A stretch of DNA of 64,000 bases from Oscheius onirici (taxonomy: Eukaryota; Nematoda; Chromadorea; Rhabditida; Rhabditidae): the NCBI GenBank assembly GCA_932521025.1, contig OW051471.1:9982001-10046000 (forward strand), in the 5' to 3' direction. Numbering within the stretch: position 1 is the stretch's first letter; the number at the start of each line of letters is the position of its first letter. Positions 13,501-24,620 of this stretch are shown here, piece after piece. The translations under genes were made by a program, and so were the position numbers. The notes under the pieces were generated by a model. It was not told where the DNA came from. It ran no database searches and worked only from the letters and a program-made list of their open reading frames with translations.

Positions 13501-14501
13501 ACTTTGTTCCTCCGGCTCTTCGTGAGAAGATCAAGGAGAGAGCTAGCTGGTCCGAGGACGACTCCAATTGGTCCCTTCCCGGAGCCCGTCCACTCTCCGC
13601 TGAGAAGCCCCAGACAACGGAAAACATCCTTATTGGTGAGGAATCTAAACAAGTTAGCATCGTGTTTATTCAGGTGGCGACGATCAAGCTGTATTGACAC
13701 GGTCGATTGGTGCCGATTCCGGTGTCAGTTTCTCCGAGTCGGGCACGTCAAAAGCCGAGATTTTTGATAAACGACCGGTAGGTTTTCGGCATTCTTTATG
13801 CATAGCTACGCGTAAACAGGATGCTTGCAGTGTGTTTTTGCTGTTTCATTCTTTTAATAATATTACACAAAAAATAGCGGGCAAAAGTTGTTCAGCCAAA
13901 TGTGTAAAGCTGGTCAAATACTTACCATATTCGAATATTCCAGATTTCAAATCCGGGCTTACGTCGACCAGTTTCTGCATATGAAAGGGATCTAGTGGCG
14001 AGGGCGAGGAGAGGACTCAGCAGGATGGCCAAGCCGTCTCTAAATGGTTCGTTCTATATTAATTTTGATATATTATTGCGCTGTTTCAGGCTATCAGTCA
14101 ATCCAGCCCATTCTGAACGAGGACATTCTTCGCTTCTGTGGAGAAAATGTTCTTATATTTTCGGGTCTGGAAAGGTTACAGAGCAATGTGAAGGACTACG
14201 ATTCCGCTAATGTAAGATTTTGTTTGGTTACTTTTTTATTCAAAAACTTCAGTTTTCAATATCGGCTCCAATTCGGGAGAAAGATATCACGATCGACGCT
14301 AGACAGACTCCTTCAATGCAGTCGCGGCTTCGATCACCTTCAGCTGGATCTACAAGGTAGTTTTTAACTATTTGCCTATATCAAACAGTACTTTTCAGAT
14401 CTCGATCAAAAAACGAGCTCGCCCGCAACGCGCTTGGCTCCCTGAGCGGCCAATCCTCGGCCAATATCTATCCAAAAGCGCGTGGTCTCGTCGGAAAATA
14501 G
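10575..14501 (+). CDS. klp-11: Kinesin-II motor subunit, KLP-11/KIF3B orthologue
   Basis: Fifteen exons sum to 2,358 nt, giving 785 aa, close to the 782 aa I recall for C. elegans KLP-11. The motor domain (about residues 18-350) has VRCRPL, the P-loop GQTGTGKT, switch I NEHSSRSH, switch [10 protein letters not shown] and the neck [19 protein letters not shown] coiled-coil stalk follows (QRQLDGER.., [19 protein letters not shown]), then the conserved (L/H)LI(V/E)NF globular head. The last residues, [10 protein letters not shown], mirror the KIF3B tail YPQSRGLVPK; KIF3A lacks this. KIF3B pairs with KIF3A and KAP to form heterotrimeric kinesin-II, which moves ciliary cargo outward. Intron 9 (12617-13483) is 867 nt, far longer than the others. 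The start is the first ATG of the open exon. Exon 14 is 104 nt, so skipping it changes the frame of the last exon. Confidence 0.93.
12617..13483 (+). other. Long intron of the kinesin gene
   Basis: An 867-nt intron, ten to twenty times the usual size in this locus, between the stalk and the tail of KLP-11. It contains CA/GT-rich and pyrimidine-rich stretches and several short open frames without domains. I see no transposon ends or RNA gene in it. A regulatory element or unrecognised repeat is possible. Confidence 0.5.
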
Positions 14502-16131
14502 GAAAGAAGCCATCGGAAATCAAGCCAACTCATTTAATTCTACCGCTCCCTAAAACTTTTATTCTTCAAGAAAATCCTCTTCCTGATCCGGTTCTGGTCT
14601 TCAGACATGCTGTTATAGTGAGTATTTTTTTCCTTTCTAGGGATTTACAAAACCTAAGCAATTTGAAGAGACAGAGAGGCTGAGATAGAGAGACCGTATC
14701 TAAAAACCAACTTTCAGCCAAAATTCTCTTGTTCTTCTTCCGAAACCTCTGAATCTGAGGGTATCTGTGCCGACTTTTCCAGTCGTGACCGTCAGTCAGA
14801 CATTGACGAGGACATCTGGACAGATCATCTTGCCTCCAGGTATCCGGCCATACAAAATCTGGACCATTCTGTGGACTTTGGCGAATATCTCCTTTTCGAA
14901 AGGTAGTACCTGTTCAATTTTACAAAAAAGTATATTTAGGAGAGCCTTTTCCGTTCCTAGAAGTCCACTCAACAGCTCAATGTTAAATTCGACCTGTCAA
15001 AGTCCTCGTTCCAGTCGAATCCCTGTTTCTACCCGTTCAATGAGCCAGAGTTTCTCCTTCTCCAATAGCATGATTCGGTCTACGAACAAGAACATCACGA
15101 GAGCTACTCAAAGTCTCACAGAGGCCATGAATGGTTCTAGGGAACAACTTTGTGAGCCCTGTGCTGATGTGAAGAGCGAAGCACGACTCTTGTTGGCCAG
15201 AAGTAGAGCTCGATCAGTACAGAAACAGCGTCTGGATGACAGGTATTGAAAGTTTTTCTTGTTATTAAGTTTCTTTGTTTTCAGATGGCTTCTGGGTCCT
15301 GGTGACATGTCCAGATCTCTGTCTGCTTCGTTCAGAGCTCCATCGCCCAGTAGACGAATTCTATCCAGACCAAGAGTCAGCAGAACAGCGGAAGAGATTC
15401 AAGCTGAGAGATCGACAATGTGGCTATCAAAGTTGAGAACAGAGATCGAGGGATTTGTCGACGGTAAGTATTTTTTTCTCTATCTGTTCGCTTCGAAAAA
15501 TTTGGCATTGTCGGAGCGTATTTTAAGGGTTGGAAACAGTAGCTGGCTAAAGCTTTTTTAAACTTCTGGTGCATGAAACTTCAACTGTTCCAAAAATGCA
15601 TTTAATTGCCCTGTTCGATTGATTACTTTTCAGAAAAGTCTCGTCTGTCTCCGGATTCCGACAGCCTTGATGAGATTACCGTCACGGTTTTCGACACTAA
15701 CAAGAGCAAGAAGTATCCTAAAACAAACGAATTTGGTGAGCTCTTTGTCATTCCATTTTAATATATATTTTTCTAGGCGGAACCCCTCCTCTCTCAATGG
15801 AACGACTGATACGTTGGTACCGGTCGACTCGCTCAAATTGCCTTATCTGTCGAAACAGTCAGCGCCTACGTCGACTCTCAAAGAGGAGCATAAAATGTCA
15901 TCTGAGGTTGGACTTTCCGATCATTTTGTGAATCAAAAATTCAGCTCTTCGAAGATAGAAAAATCCGTAGTTGTGAGAAGAAGTCAGTGCAGATGCCAGG
16001 AGAACACACAGACGAATACTAGAGTCCAATTACCTAGACAAAGTTCTGGAGAGATTTTTTATTTTTACAATTTGGCCGTACTTTTTGCGGCAATTGCATT
16101 CCTTTTCCGTTCGATACTCATTCTTTTTTGA
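14399..16131 (+). CDS. Ser/Arg-rich tail-anchored protein or alternative KLP-11 C-terminus
   Basis: A chain of exons (14399-14617, 14718-14902, 14940-15242, 15285-15463, 15634-15735, 15777-15812, 15863-16131) reads continuously in one frame to a TGA at 16131. It encodes an acidic stretch with DFGEYLLFER, a long Ser/Arg-rich part, EGFVDEKSRLSPDSDS, and a final hydrophobic helix (about 20 residues, NLAVLFAAIAFLFRS..) four residues from the end, typical of a tail anchor. The first exon overlaps the last KLP-11 exon in another frame. There is no in-frame ATG before the third exon of this chain, so the start is unresolved. KLP-11 exon 13 ends at phase 0, and skipping exon 14 would splice directly into this frame. 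Alternatives are a separate gene starting at an internal Met, or an unseen upstream start. No domain recognised. Confidence 0.6.
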
Positions 16132-16851
16132 TGATTTGGCTTGATATTTTCCCCTTTTTTACTGATGATATACGTGAGCGTTGTTGCGGGCCAATTTTGT
16201 CCATATTCTAGTCTTCCAAAAGAATTAAAACTGTTAGAGCATAAATGAAATATTGTACGAAATTTCTCAGAAATGGAAAAACTAGGGCTGAGCACGGTTG
16301 TTTCCCGGCACTACGTGAAAAACGGCCCATCGGATGTTCGAATTCGCACCCGTACCATTAAGCTAACTGCCGCGCATGGGGTAACATAACGGTCCGAGCC
16401 GTCATTGCCTGCAGGAAGTGGTCCGGAGTACGTGGTTCGATATATAGAGATAAACGCAGCAAGCCAACAAACAAACCCAGTTCCACTCCAAATCAGTCGA
16501 AGCGCGCTTGATCGTTCCCGTCTCCACAGTCAGCCCCATGTTCATACTCACAGTCAGCCAATCGTGTTGACCACGTACATACATACCTTGACCATTCCTT
16601 ATATATTTTGAAATTTTTAACAATATCCTGCGAAAAGTTAATTGAGATCACTGCAACAATATGGGTACAGGTGTTTTTCAAAATCTCTGAGGAAAAGAAC
16701 AAACGGACCAGTGATTGGAAACACAGTAAAGTAACCGGTAATGAGAATATAACAGGCGATGGTGTAGCACCAAAACGTGTGACAACAAATCACAAAAAGT
16801 GGATAAAGCTAAGTCTTAGTAGCTCTTATTTTTAGAGCAAACAGAACCAAT
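16132..16851. other. Convergent intergenic region
   Basis: Lies between two converging genes and should hold both 3' UTRs. Apart from the repeat copy at 16285-16440 I see nothing; the overlapping open frames on both strands near 16405-16700 are mutual shadows without domains. Confidence 0.4.
16285..16440 (-). repeat. Dispersed repeat, copy 4 (inverted)
   Basis: Read on the minus strand this has CCGGACCACTTCC followed about 75 nt later by TACGGGTGCGAA, the same word order as copies 1 and 2. It places the repeat in an intergenic position between converging genes. Confidence 0.4.
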
Positions 16852-18494
16852 CTAGGTAGTTTCTTTAAAGTACCTCGCCTTCACCTGTGCTATTATGAAA
16901 AGAGCACTCATGGCGACGATAATAAAACACCCTGTAATCATATAAAGAATAGGTAGGAAAAAGTTCCTCGGTCCAATCCAGCTCGGGTTGCCTATTACAA
17001 AACTCTTGCTGATCTTGAACTGGATCACATTATAGTCTGAAAAAAAAGTATTTTTATCGAAATATTTGAAACAACATACTGTAGTTGATAATCAAAGTAT
17101 AGTTTCCTTTTGGAAGCAGAGCATCTTTGCCACCATCATTGAATGGATCGACCTAAAAAACGACTGAAAACGCTACTTGAGGCTAACTAACGCTTTTGTC
17201 TAGCGATCTATAGGGTTTCCTGAAGTTTGGTAGAGCAGCAGTTTTCATCCAAACTTGAAAGTCAATGTTGTTGAGGGCCCAACCAATGTCGAGATTGTCT
17301 TCACTAGCGTTGAAGACTCCTAGCTCACAAATGGAAGACTGCCAGTTTGGAGGTTTTGTGCTTTTCTGAACGTTATACATTTGAAATGTTCATGTGCTCC
17401 GTTTGCGTCAATAAAACCAAAAATACGTACATTGAACTGATCGCACATTGATCCAGGATATTCCTCTCTGATTCGACTATCGTCGGGATAGTCGTGTGGA
17501 TTTCTAAACTTCTTCATTCTTTCCACATGAGCCATAACTCCATCGACGGTGAAAGGAACAGGAATTTTTGTTCCATCGGGGTGATGATAGATCAGTTGGA
17601 AAGAATCTAAAAGTTTTACTAAACAAGAAATTTACGAAAAACATACCGTTGAACATCGAATTAGCTATGGTTCCACAAGGAACGATGGGAATCGCTCTGC
17701 CTGCATTGTATTCCGACGTTTTACAAGAAGTGTTAACATCAACTACGTAGCCTTCGGCTGGTACACAATCGTACGGGTCGCACTGATCGGTCTCATATAG
17801 ATCTCCCAAAAGTTGAAGATCGTTTCTTGAATTGGAATATAGTCGGAAGTTTTGGTAGAATCCTTCGAGTTGGTAGTAAAACTTCACTTCGCCCTGAAGT
17901 AGGTTTTTGTTTGTGTTGAAGACAAAAAAAGCAATCGAGTTGTCATACACATGATGACCCACCCTTTCTATGAGTGATGTCACCATCACAGAACTTGAAC
18001 TTTTGATTCACGGTGTTCCCTGATCTTATCCTGATCTTTAAAAGTTAGACCGAACGCTTTTCATCCAGTAAACCAAGCGAAAAAAGCACTTACCTTGAAA
18101 TCCTCCGTAATAGTGATATCCACTGTGCATGTTGGCTTTGCAAGGTTCAATGCCAAATATGAAGCTTTCGTGCCGTTTTTGGTCAAGCAATTTGTGTAGT
18201 CGTAAACAAACTGTTTTGCTAAATTACAACATTGAATTCAAGATTAAATCTCTCACAATCTTCAGCGGCAAAATAGATCAAGAGTCCTAGACCAAAAATT
18301 ATTAATCCTAGTCCCATGACAGAAGGAAAAACAGCTTGAATAGTTAGTACGGGACGTCGAGCGGGGAGTTTTTGCTGCCGCCATGCTGAGTCTAAAGAAA
18401 ACTGCGTTTTCCTAAAAAAATTTCTACCTTTTGGTTGATTTTTTGACTTTCTATGTCTCGGCAAGTTTGGAATTTCAGGAACCTCCATTGTCAT
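16852..18494 (-). CDS. CDC50/TMEM30-family P4-ATPase accessory subunit
   Basis: Minus-strand multi-exon gene. After a short N-terminus (two close Mets at 18494 and 18488; I take the first) comes AWRQQKLPARRPVLT and the first membrane helix (VMGLGLIIFGLGLLIYFA), the classic CDC50 opening. The ectodomain has FYYQLEGFYQNFRLYSNSRND, a cysteine group CDPYDC, and PCGTIANSMFN, all diagnostic for the family. The second helix (FFLPILYMITGCFIIVAMSALFII) follows NPSWIGPRN, and the protein ends ARYFKETT. CDC50 proteins bind P4-ATPases, escort them from the ER and support lipid flipping towards the cytosolic leaflet. C. elegans has chat-1 and related genes; I do not decide between them. The gene converges with the kinesin locus. 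Confidence 0.9.
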
Positions 18495-19256
18495 CTGTCC
18501 TTCATCAATACGTAAAAAATACCTGAAAATGAAATATTTTGAGAAAAGCATAAAGAAAGATTTCGAAATTTGGCTGTCACCACGAAAGCGGCAGGCATTA
18601 TCAAAAACCACAACTGCGCTTGGCGGAAGTCTGAATCAGCCTCTGACAAAAAATGCACCACAAAACGAGGATCAAGACGGAAACGTCATAAAATTCTTCT
18701 GTTTGATCGTTCGGATGTGGAGAAATTGTCCGGGGTCGTTCTCCCAGCGCTAGCTCGTCAACGACAACAAGATAAGAAAAGAGGGGCATACACGTCTGCA
18801 TAGCAAATATTATTAAGGCGAAATAATGAAAAAGTCATCTTTCCGATGACATATTGGAGAGAAGAGAAGACTCTAATCAGCACGGAGAGTCTCAGTTCTT
18901 TTGCCAAGGGCCATCGATCGAACCGGGACGAAGAAAAGTCAACATTGGGCAGAAACTGCTGAAGATATGTAACCACAGAGAGCACATGGCGGGCACGAAT
19001 TTGAGACTGGCAGTTGTGGTTTGGTGTTTGCCAAAGCACAATAGCTGAGAACTGATTGTGTTCAATGTCCTAAATTCTTTTAGAAGCGGAAAGGTTGACC
19101 ATTTCGTCAAGTTCAAGCTGGTATATAGACTTTTTTTTTTAAATAAATGGAAGGAAAACTAGTTAGAAAAATGTGTTCCAAAGAAATGCTGTGCACATAT
19201 CGGAACAGAATTTACTCTTTCGTATATCAGCCGAGCAACTTTTCTATTCCTTTCAA
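18495..19256. other. Intergenic, no gene supported
   Basis: Upstream region of the CDC50 gene. Overlapping open frames at 18529-18803 on + start at non-ATG codons and show no domain. Nothing else seen. Confidence 0.4.
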
Positions 19257-19447
19257 CTATAGTCTGTTCAAAATGTAGTGAGCATTATTCGAATTGGCCC
19301 GCGCTTTTTGGTTGGCTGAGTATCCAACATTTACATGCTGTATCGTACGCAGCTAAATTCCCGCCAATTTAATTTGATAAAAAAAGTTCTATGAAGAAAG
19401 CGGGGGCCAATTCAAATTATGCTCTCTACATTTTGAACAGACTATAG
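19257..19447. mobile_element. Tc/mariner-like MITE, 191 bp
   Basis: The ends are a perfect inverted repeat of 22 nt: CTATAGTCTGTTCAAAATGTAG on the left and its reverse complement on the right, with further inner complementarity (GGCCCGCGC.. against GCGGGGGCC). TA dinucleotides at both ends fit TA-targeting Tc1/mariner insertion. There is no room for a transposase, so it is a non-autonomous element. It sits directly upstream of the tandem gene family. Confidence 0.85.
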
Positions 19448-19666
19448 TTTGGCCCGTAGAAACTCAACGATGTTTATAGATCGTCTGAGATTTTCCCGGT
19501 TTTGAAAAAACTCAATTTCATAATATGGACTTCTAGAAATAAGAACGTCGAAACAGCTGATACCACACGGCAAGATTGAACAGTTTTCTCGATCTACCCG
19601 ATCATATACTACTAACAATTCTGCATAAGGTGCAAAAGTGTGCATGTAACAATATACAATTTTCAG

Positions 19667-20625
19667 TTATCTTCAACTTCTTTTGTTTGCATCTTCCGGT
19701 CAACAAAAACAATAAAATTTCTTATTGAAAGAAATGCTAAGAGCTTTCGAATATTTGTAAACAATAGAATTTTTTTGCAAGATTCCAGCGGAAAGCTTAA
19801 AATATTAACTAAAAAACATCCACGCAGCATAAACTCAGAAAAGAACATTTCTGATCTTCAATATCTGGATTTCTTTAATATCGATTACGTCCATTTTGTG
19901 AGTTTTTTTTTTGCAATTCCAAGTTATTTGTAAAGCATTACTGTTTCTCTTTCTCGTTTCTCAAGAAATAAAAGTGTTTGTGAAAAGGTAAAATCGCTTT
20001 GGGACCGGGATTCGTTTGAAGTGCCGTATTCTTCTCGTTTTATCGCTAAAAAAAGCGCAAATTTTTAGGAGAACTTTTAGGAGCACGAATTTAAAATACT
20101 GTGTTTGGATGTAGCCGACCAACTGGAATTATGTTTTCAACGATCTTTCGCAGAATTTCTCAGGGTAAGTCAAAAGAAAAGTTCTCTATTTACATATTTT
20201 CAGGCCTTGATGTCCACAAAATTATCAAAATTGAAGAAAATGACTCACTATTTTGGCGAGCATTAGATAAATATGGAAGAATTTTTAGCTTAAAATCTTC
20301 CTGCAAACAACTTCATTTCTGTGGAAATTGAGGGAATCAAGCTTAGTCGTTTGTATATGAGATTATGGGTAATTCTAAATGGACAACAGGAATTGTTTTT
20401 CCTTGAAAACATTATATGTGAATACCTGACTCAAAGCATAACGGTTGCTCGTAGCTTTGAAATGCTCTTTGATTACGATTTGAAGTGCAATGGTATTAAG
20501 AAAAAGTATCGCTGACTGAGCTTATGTTTATAGGGAAATTATTGCCCAAGGAGAAGCTGTGGGCACTTTGGAGAAAAAGTGCTCTTAAAAATCTACCCTT
20601 TTTGCATGTAAATAAAGTTGCTTAA
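19667..20625 (+). pseudogene. Paralogue A of the MGN tandem family (5'-truncated relic)
   Basis: The block after the acceptor at 19666 aligns with exon 2 of the family (KTIKFLIERNAKSFRI, then DFFNIDYVHF in place of DFFHFDxLHL). Later fragments resemble the C-terminal part: LFDYDLKCN, a short intron starting at 20494, and KLLPKEKLWALWRK, which matches the end of paralogue B. No MGN exon lies upstream, and the central exons are not readable as one frame. The adjacent MITE may have accompanied loss of the 5' end. Confidence 0.55.
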
Positions 20626-20750
20626 ATGTATTGTATCCGTTGTTCAGTTTCTTTTTTCACATATTTCCATGATTTTTCCTAGAACATACTTTTCAAGCAG
20701 GGAGAATATTCTTTCACAATTGCCTTTCAAACATGCCGGCTCAACAAACA

Positions 20751-20760
20751 GCTGATAAGA
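20751..20760 (+). promoter_or_regulatory. GATA-factor site upstream of paralogue B
   Basis: GCTGATAAGA, 25 nt before the ATG at 20786. Matches the TGATAA core bound by nematode intestinal GATA factors such as ELT-2. The same word lies before five other paralogues. Confidence 0.6.
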
Positions 20761-20785
20761 ACGCTTCTCTCTCAGCACTGTCAAT

Positions 20786-22198
20786 ATGGGCAACCGGCTT
20801 CATCGCTCTGCCAGACCTGCGTCGTAGGCGAGATGGCACTCACGGTACTACTATACACAAAAAAGAAAAAAGCAAAGCATTTTACTCACTCCCCAGCGAC
20901 TGACTTCTTTCATTTTGAACACGTATCCCTGGTACGTTTTAGCCAAACAAATAATTTCGGATGCAGACTAGTCGATCCTCCACTACGCTTTTGGAGAGCG
21001 TTAAAACTCAAGCTGCTTCGTTTACTGCCACTGGTTGGAATGATGCTTTTTACGATTTTTTAAAAAGAAGCCGAGCAAGAAATTTAATCTATAGAAGATA
21101 TGGTCCTCAGCAAGAAACTCTCGATATCGAAAAACTTGCAACATTGCATTTGGTGAGTCATGTGAAAAGTGACTGCATTTTGACGGAAAATAACAACAGG
21201 AAAGAAAAATACACGCGAGTTTCAGGACTGTTTTACCTATTCTGGGAATTCTGAAGATGACATTCAGCATATACGTGACCTCTTGACTAAGTATGCACAC
21301 GATATCAAAGTACTTTCACTGAAAGTGTCCGACACTCTGAAATTGAACGCACAACAATCTTTCGGGGAATTCTTGACAGTAAGCTTGCTCAAAACTGTAA
21401 ATTATAATTTCAGAACTTGAGGGAGAAAAAGTTGTCAAAAATGAACAAATTGATCCTCAGGTTTGAGTATCACAAGATATGTCTGGAAGAGTTCTTGTCT
21501 AAATGCCTTCCTAAAGACAGTTTCGTTTTTGTCCAACTAGTAGTGGACGAGGATACATGGCTGAATCTGTGGACTATTCAATGCGAAAACGAAGAATGGT
21601 TGCTGCATGAAAGTATAGTGAAACAGCCACCACCTGACCCCGTTTGGCATGGTTATGAAGATCGATTCGAAGAAGCTCTCAAGTAAGCTGAATTGCAATA
21701 TCAGAAGGGAGGTCTCTAAAGTCTGTTAAAAAAAGGAACGCTAAAGTAACCCACAAAATCTCTCTTGTGGATCCCTTAGGCTGCCTAACAGCCATTTTAC
21801 AAGGTTAAATTTGACATTTTTGTTGTTAGGCGGCCCAATCGCGCAAATAAGGGCGCGGCGGTGTATGGAATTTTGGGTTTCTGTTAATTTTAATTTTTGG
21901 TTTTGGGTTATTTAAACAGACATTAACTTCCACTCTGCCTTTTTTGAAAGGATTTGACCTGTTGCTTTGTTACGAGGTCAAACACAGACATTCAATCACA
22001 TGCACTACATCTTTTGAATTGTTTAGACCTCCAGCTCTTCAAACCATAACAATTGCTCAAAGTATAGAAATTCTATTTGACGGCTATCTATACTGCAAAG
22101 GTATGAAGACAAAGTTGACTCATCATAAGTTTATAGGAAGAACCTTGGACAAGGAGAAGATACTACCTCTTTGGAGAAAAAGAATACATCAGAAGTGA
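20786..22198 (+). pseudogene. Paralogue B of the MGN tandem family
   Basis: Begins MGNRLHRSARPAS and then hits TAG, having lost most of the F-box-like and exon-2 sequence. A second ATG at 20833 reopens the frame shortly before DFFHFEHVSLV. Recognisable family blocks follow: GWNDAFYDFLKRSR (20961-21153), DCFTYSGNSEDD.. and FGEFLT (21228-21379), and NLREKKLSKMNKLILRFEYH with NLWTIQCENEEWLLHE (21413-21684). The C-terminal part YLYCKG/RTLDKEKILPLWRKRIHQK ends at 22198 after a 40-nt intron. About 260 nt of extra sequence separate the last two blocks, and I found no clean splice across them. It may still encode a shortened protein, but the opening stop argues for a decayed copy. It forms a subgroup with paralogues A and H, sharing the KEKLxxLWRK end. 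Confidence 0.55.
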
Positions 22199-22469
22199 AT
22201 GAGAAGCTTGTCTACAAGGAATCTCGATGCTACAAAATCTAATAAAATTAATTTCCTTTTTGCACAGGATCTCATAAACTCATACTTTTTTCGGTTTCTT
22301 TAGGTCTGATCAAACTGATAGCCGCGGTGCATAACACCCCGATTTGCCCATCTAGCATAAACATGTTTGTACTGACTTTCTCTCTTTCAGCCTCTTCTTG
22401 TCCAGTCAACAGGTCTCAATCAATCTAAAGTTGATTCAGACGATTGTTTCTTTGTTTTCTTCTTCAAAA

Positions 22470-23735
22470 ATGGGAAACCGGCTCTGCTGTCTCTCTCGAC
22501 ATTGCTCAGATAATATGTTGATTGTTCTTCTCCAACTACCTGACCACATTCTCCTCTCTGTCGTGCAAAAAGTAAATATTCTAAAATGTTAACCGAGTAC
22601 ACGGTTCAGACAACCCCTGTGGCATTTGTACGCCTATATCGAACAACAAAAAACGTGAATAACTTTATCAGCAAAATGAGAAGCGAAATTAGCTTCCATG
22701 TCGGTAAAAAATGCATTGTATCTGACAATCGTGGAAAAGTGTCGATCACTGCAAAGAACCTGATCATCACAGAATATAGTGCACAAGTGCTTTTTAATGG
22801 AAACTACGAGAAACTCCCTGAATCCAACCTCGGTGATATGGACTTTTTCCATTTCGACAAAATGCATATGGTAGAGTTTTATCTTAGTAATTGACAGTTT
22901 GTGGTTAACTCAGGTTGGTCTACAATGTTCGAAGAATCTAGAGAAACATATGATTCCCAAAGCTAACCTTTGCGAGATCTCTGGTTGACACGACCACTAT
23001 TACGCGGTTCTACAGAGATCCAAGATCAAGAAGCTGACAGTCGATACAGAAAATTGGAAAGACTTGGACTTTGCCAGGTTGTCTAGAATGAAGGTGGTGA
23101 GTCATCTTTTCGATTACAGTTCACTAGTACTAAATTTTTAGGATGTTCGGTGCGAGTTTTATTTCCGCAATAACGAGTAAGATGCATACAAGATTCTGAG
23201 CGAGGCTGCAAACGGCTTCAAAGATCTGGAGTTATCTTTAAATTTCCGATCTCCTAGTCCACAATTTGCGTTTCAGTTCGCAGAGGTATCATCACTAATA
23301 TCCTCAATATCTCCGTTCAGGAGTTCTTGGTTGGGAAGTTTCCAAACGTGGGCAAAGTCGTTTTCCACTTTTTCGGGGATAAAATGATGGCGCTCGGCGC
23401 TATTCCCCAGTTAACGCCTGAAAGCTCAGCTTTGAGCATTTTATCCCAACAAGAAGGTTACTGGGACTTTAAAAAACTGACACTGTGGGCTGTGATAGTG
23501 AATGGAGAAGATTTCATATTCTGTGAATCGATGGACCTAGATTATGGGTCGTCTCAAGATCTCATAATAACAAGATATAAGGAAGATCTATTGGATTATC
23601 ATCTGAACAAACAACCCACACACAGTTAACACTCTTAATGACAAGAACATTGTCTTTTCAGTGTGGTCAGAACTGAAAACAAGCTGGATAGTTTGGAAAA
23701 ACGATATTGCTGGCACCTCAACTGATTTCTTATAA
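22470..23735 (+). pseudogene. Paralogue C of the MGN tandem family, two in-frame stops
   Basis: Exon 1 encodes MGNRLCCLSRHCSDN.. with LPDHILLSVVQK. Exon 2 carries VAFVRLYRTTKNVNNFI and GDMDFFHFDKMHM. Exon 3 opens VGLQCSKNLEKHMIPKANLCEISG and then reads TGA at 22986-22988, where paralogues have Trp, before HDHYYAVLQRSKIKKLTV continues in the same frame. Exon 4 (DVRCEFYFRNNE) hits TAA at 23178-23180. The remaining exons (FLVGKFPNVGKVVFHF, FKKLTLWAVIVNGEDFIF, and the tail WSELKTSWIVWKND) are well kept. Two point nonsense changes in an otherwise complete six-exon copy indicate recent inactivation. A GTAAGA donor overlaps the second stop, so splicing around it is possible but would drop conserved sequence. 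It lacks the close CTGATAAGA site. Confidence 0.7.
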
Positions 23736-23772
23736 ATGATCGTTCTATGTCAAATCAGTGAATCTCTGCATA

Positions 23773-24391
23773 AATCTGGATTTGTGAAAAAGTGGATTCT
23801 TTAGACAAAGAGGGATTTGTCTTTACCCTGTGTTTTCTTTTAGGAGATCGGACAAAAAGTGAACAATACAAAGTGGATTGTAAGAACTCAACGAAAAAAT
23901 GAACAATATTGCGCACAAAGGTCAAATCCACGTCTTTCCTCAGAGAACCAGACGGCTTATTCTTAAGAATCAGAAATATTTAATGACTAAAATGACTAAA
24001 ATGAAGAAGAGTCGTGTTGTATTAGCGCTTATTTCATGCACTTAGCCACATTCTAGTCGAGCGACTGTGATGAAGCTGATGGCCTCACTTCCGGCGCATA
24101 TTTTTCGTTAAAACTTTCTGAATATAAAGGTTCAAAAGGTTACGTTGGAGTGCATGAAATAAGCACTAATACAACACGACTCTTCTTCATTTTAGTCATT
24201 AAAATATATCTGATTCGCAGTTGGTTGGCAGTTGGATGACTACCTTTGTGCGCAATATTGTTCATTTTTTCGTTGAGTTCTTACAATCCACTTTGTATTG
24301 TTCACTTTTTGTCCGATCTCCTAAAAGAAAACACAGGGTAAAGACAAATCTCTCTTTGTCTAAAGAATCCACTTTTTCACAAATCCAGATT
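23773..24391. mobile_element. 619-bp foldback (long inverted repeat) element
   Basis: Two outer arms of 150 nt (23773-23922 and 24242-24391) are near-perfect reverse complements, beginning AATCTGGATTTGTG. Two inner arms (about 23972-24040 and 24151-24218) are also complementary, leaving a loop of roughly 110 nt. No coding capacity and no clear target duplication were seen. It fits a foldback/MITE-type element and would transcribe into a long hairpin RNA if read through. Confidence 0.85.
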
Positions 24392-24584
24392 GTTCACTTT
24401 TTGTCAAAATTCATGGCATTTACGAATAGAGGTTCTCTATGTATACACAAGCAAAAAGTGTGAACCATCGTTTTCGGCAAGCTCCGATTCATTTTTGCAC
24501 CGACACAAGATCGAGACCAGACAGGTCGGAACTTAGCCGATGTCGAGCTGCTCCAAGAAAGGATTGGGTACCCGGGTCGTGTGG

Positions 24585-24620
24585 GTGGACTGGCGACCCG
24601 GGTTCGATCCCGCTTCTGCA
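24585..24620 (+). repeat. tRNA-like (SINE-type) fragment with B box
   Basis: CGACCCGGGTTCGATCCCGC contains a consensus RNA polymerase III B box (GGTTCGATCCC at 24601-24611). No matching A box or acceptor stem was found 5' of it. The words resemble the SINE arms at 28249-28590. It forms the last codons of the minus-strand phosphatase frame, so the C-terminus of that frame is repeat-derived. Confidence 0.5.

Noticed and set aside
16425-16440. GGTTCGATATA as a possible tRNA B box
   Set aside because: Lacks the CC end of the B box and any A box or cloverleaf.
23947-24220. Short direct and inverted repeats that resemble a CRISPR-like array
   Set aside because: They are the inner arms of one foldback element; no regular repeat-spacer pattern, and the genome is a nematode.
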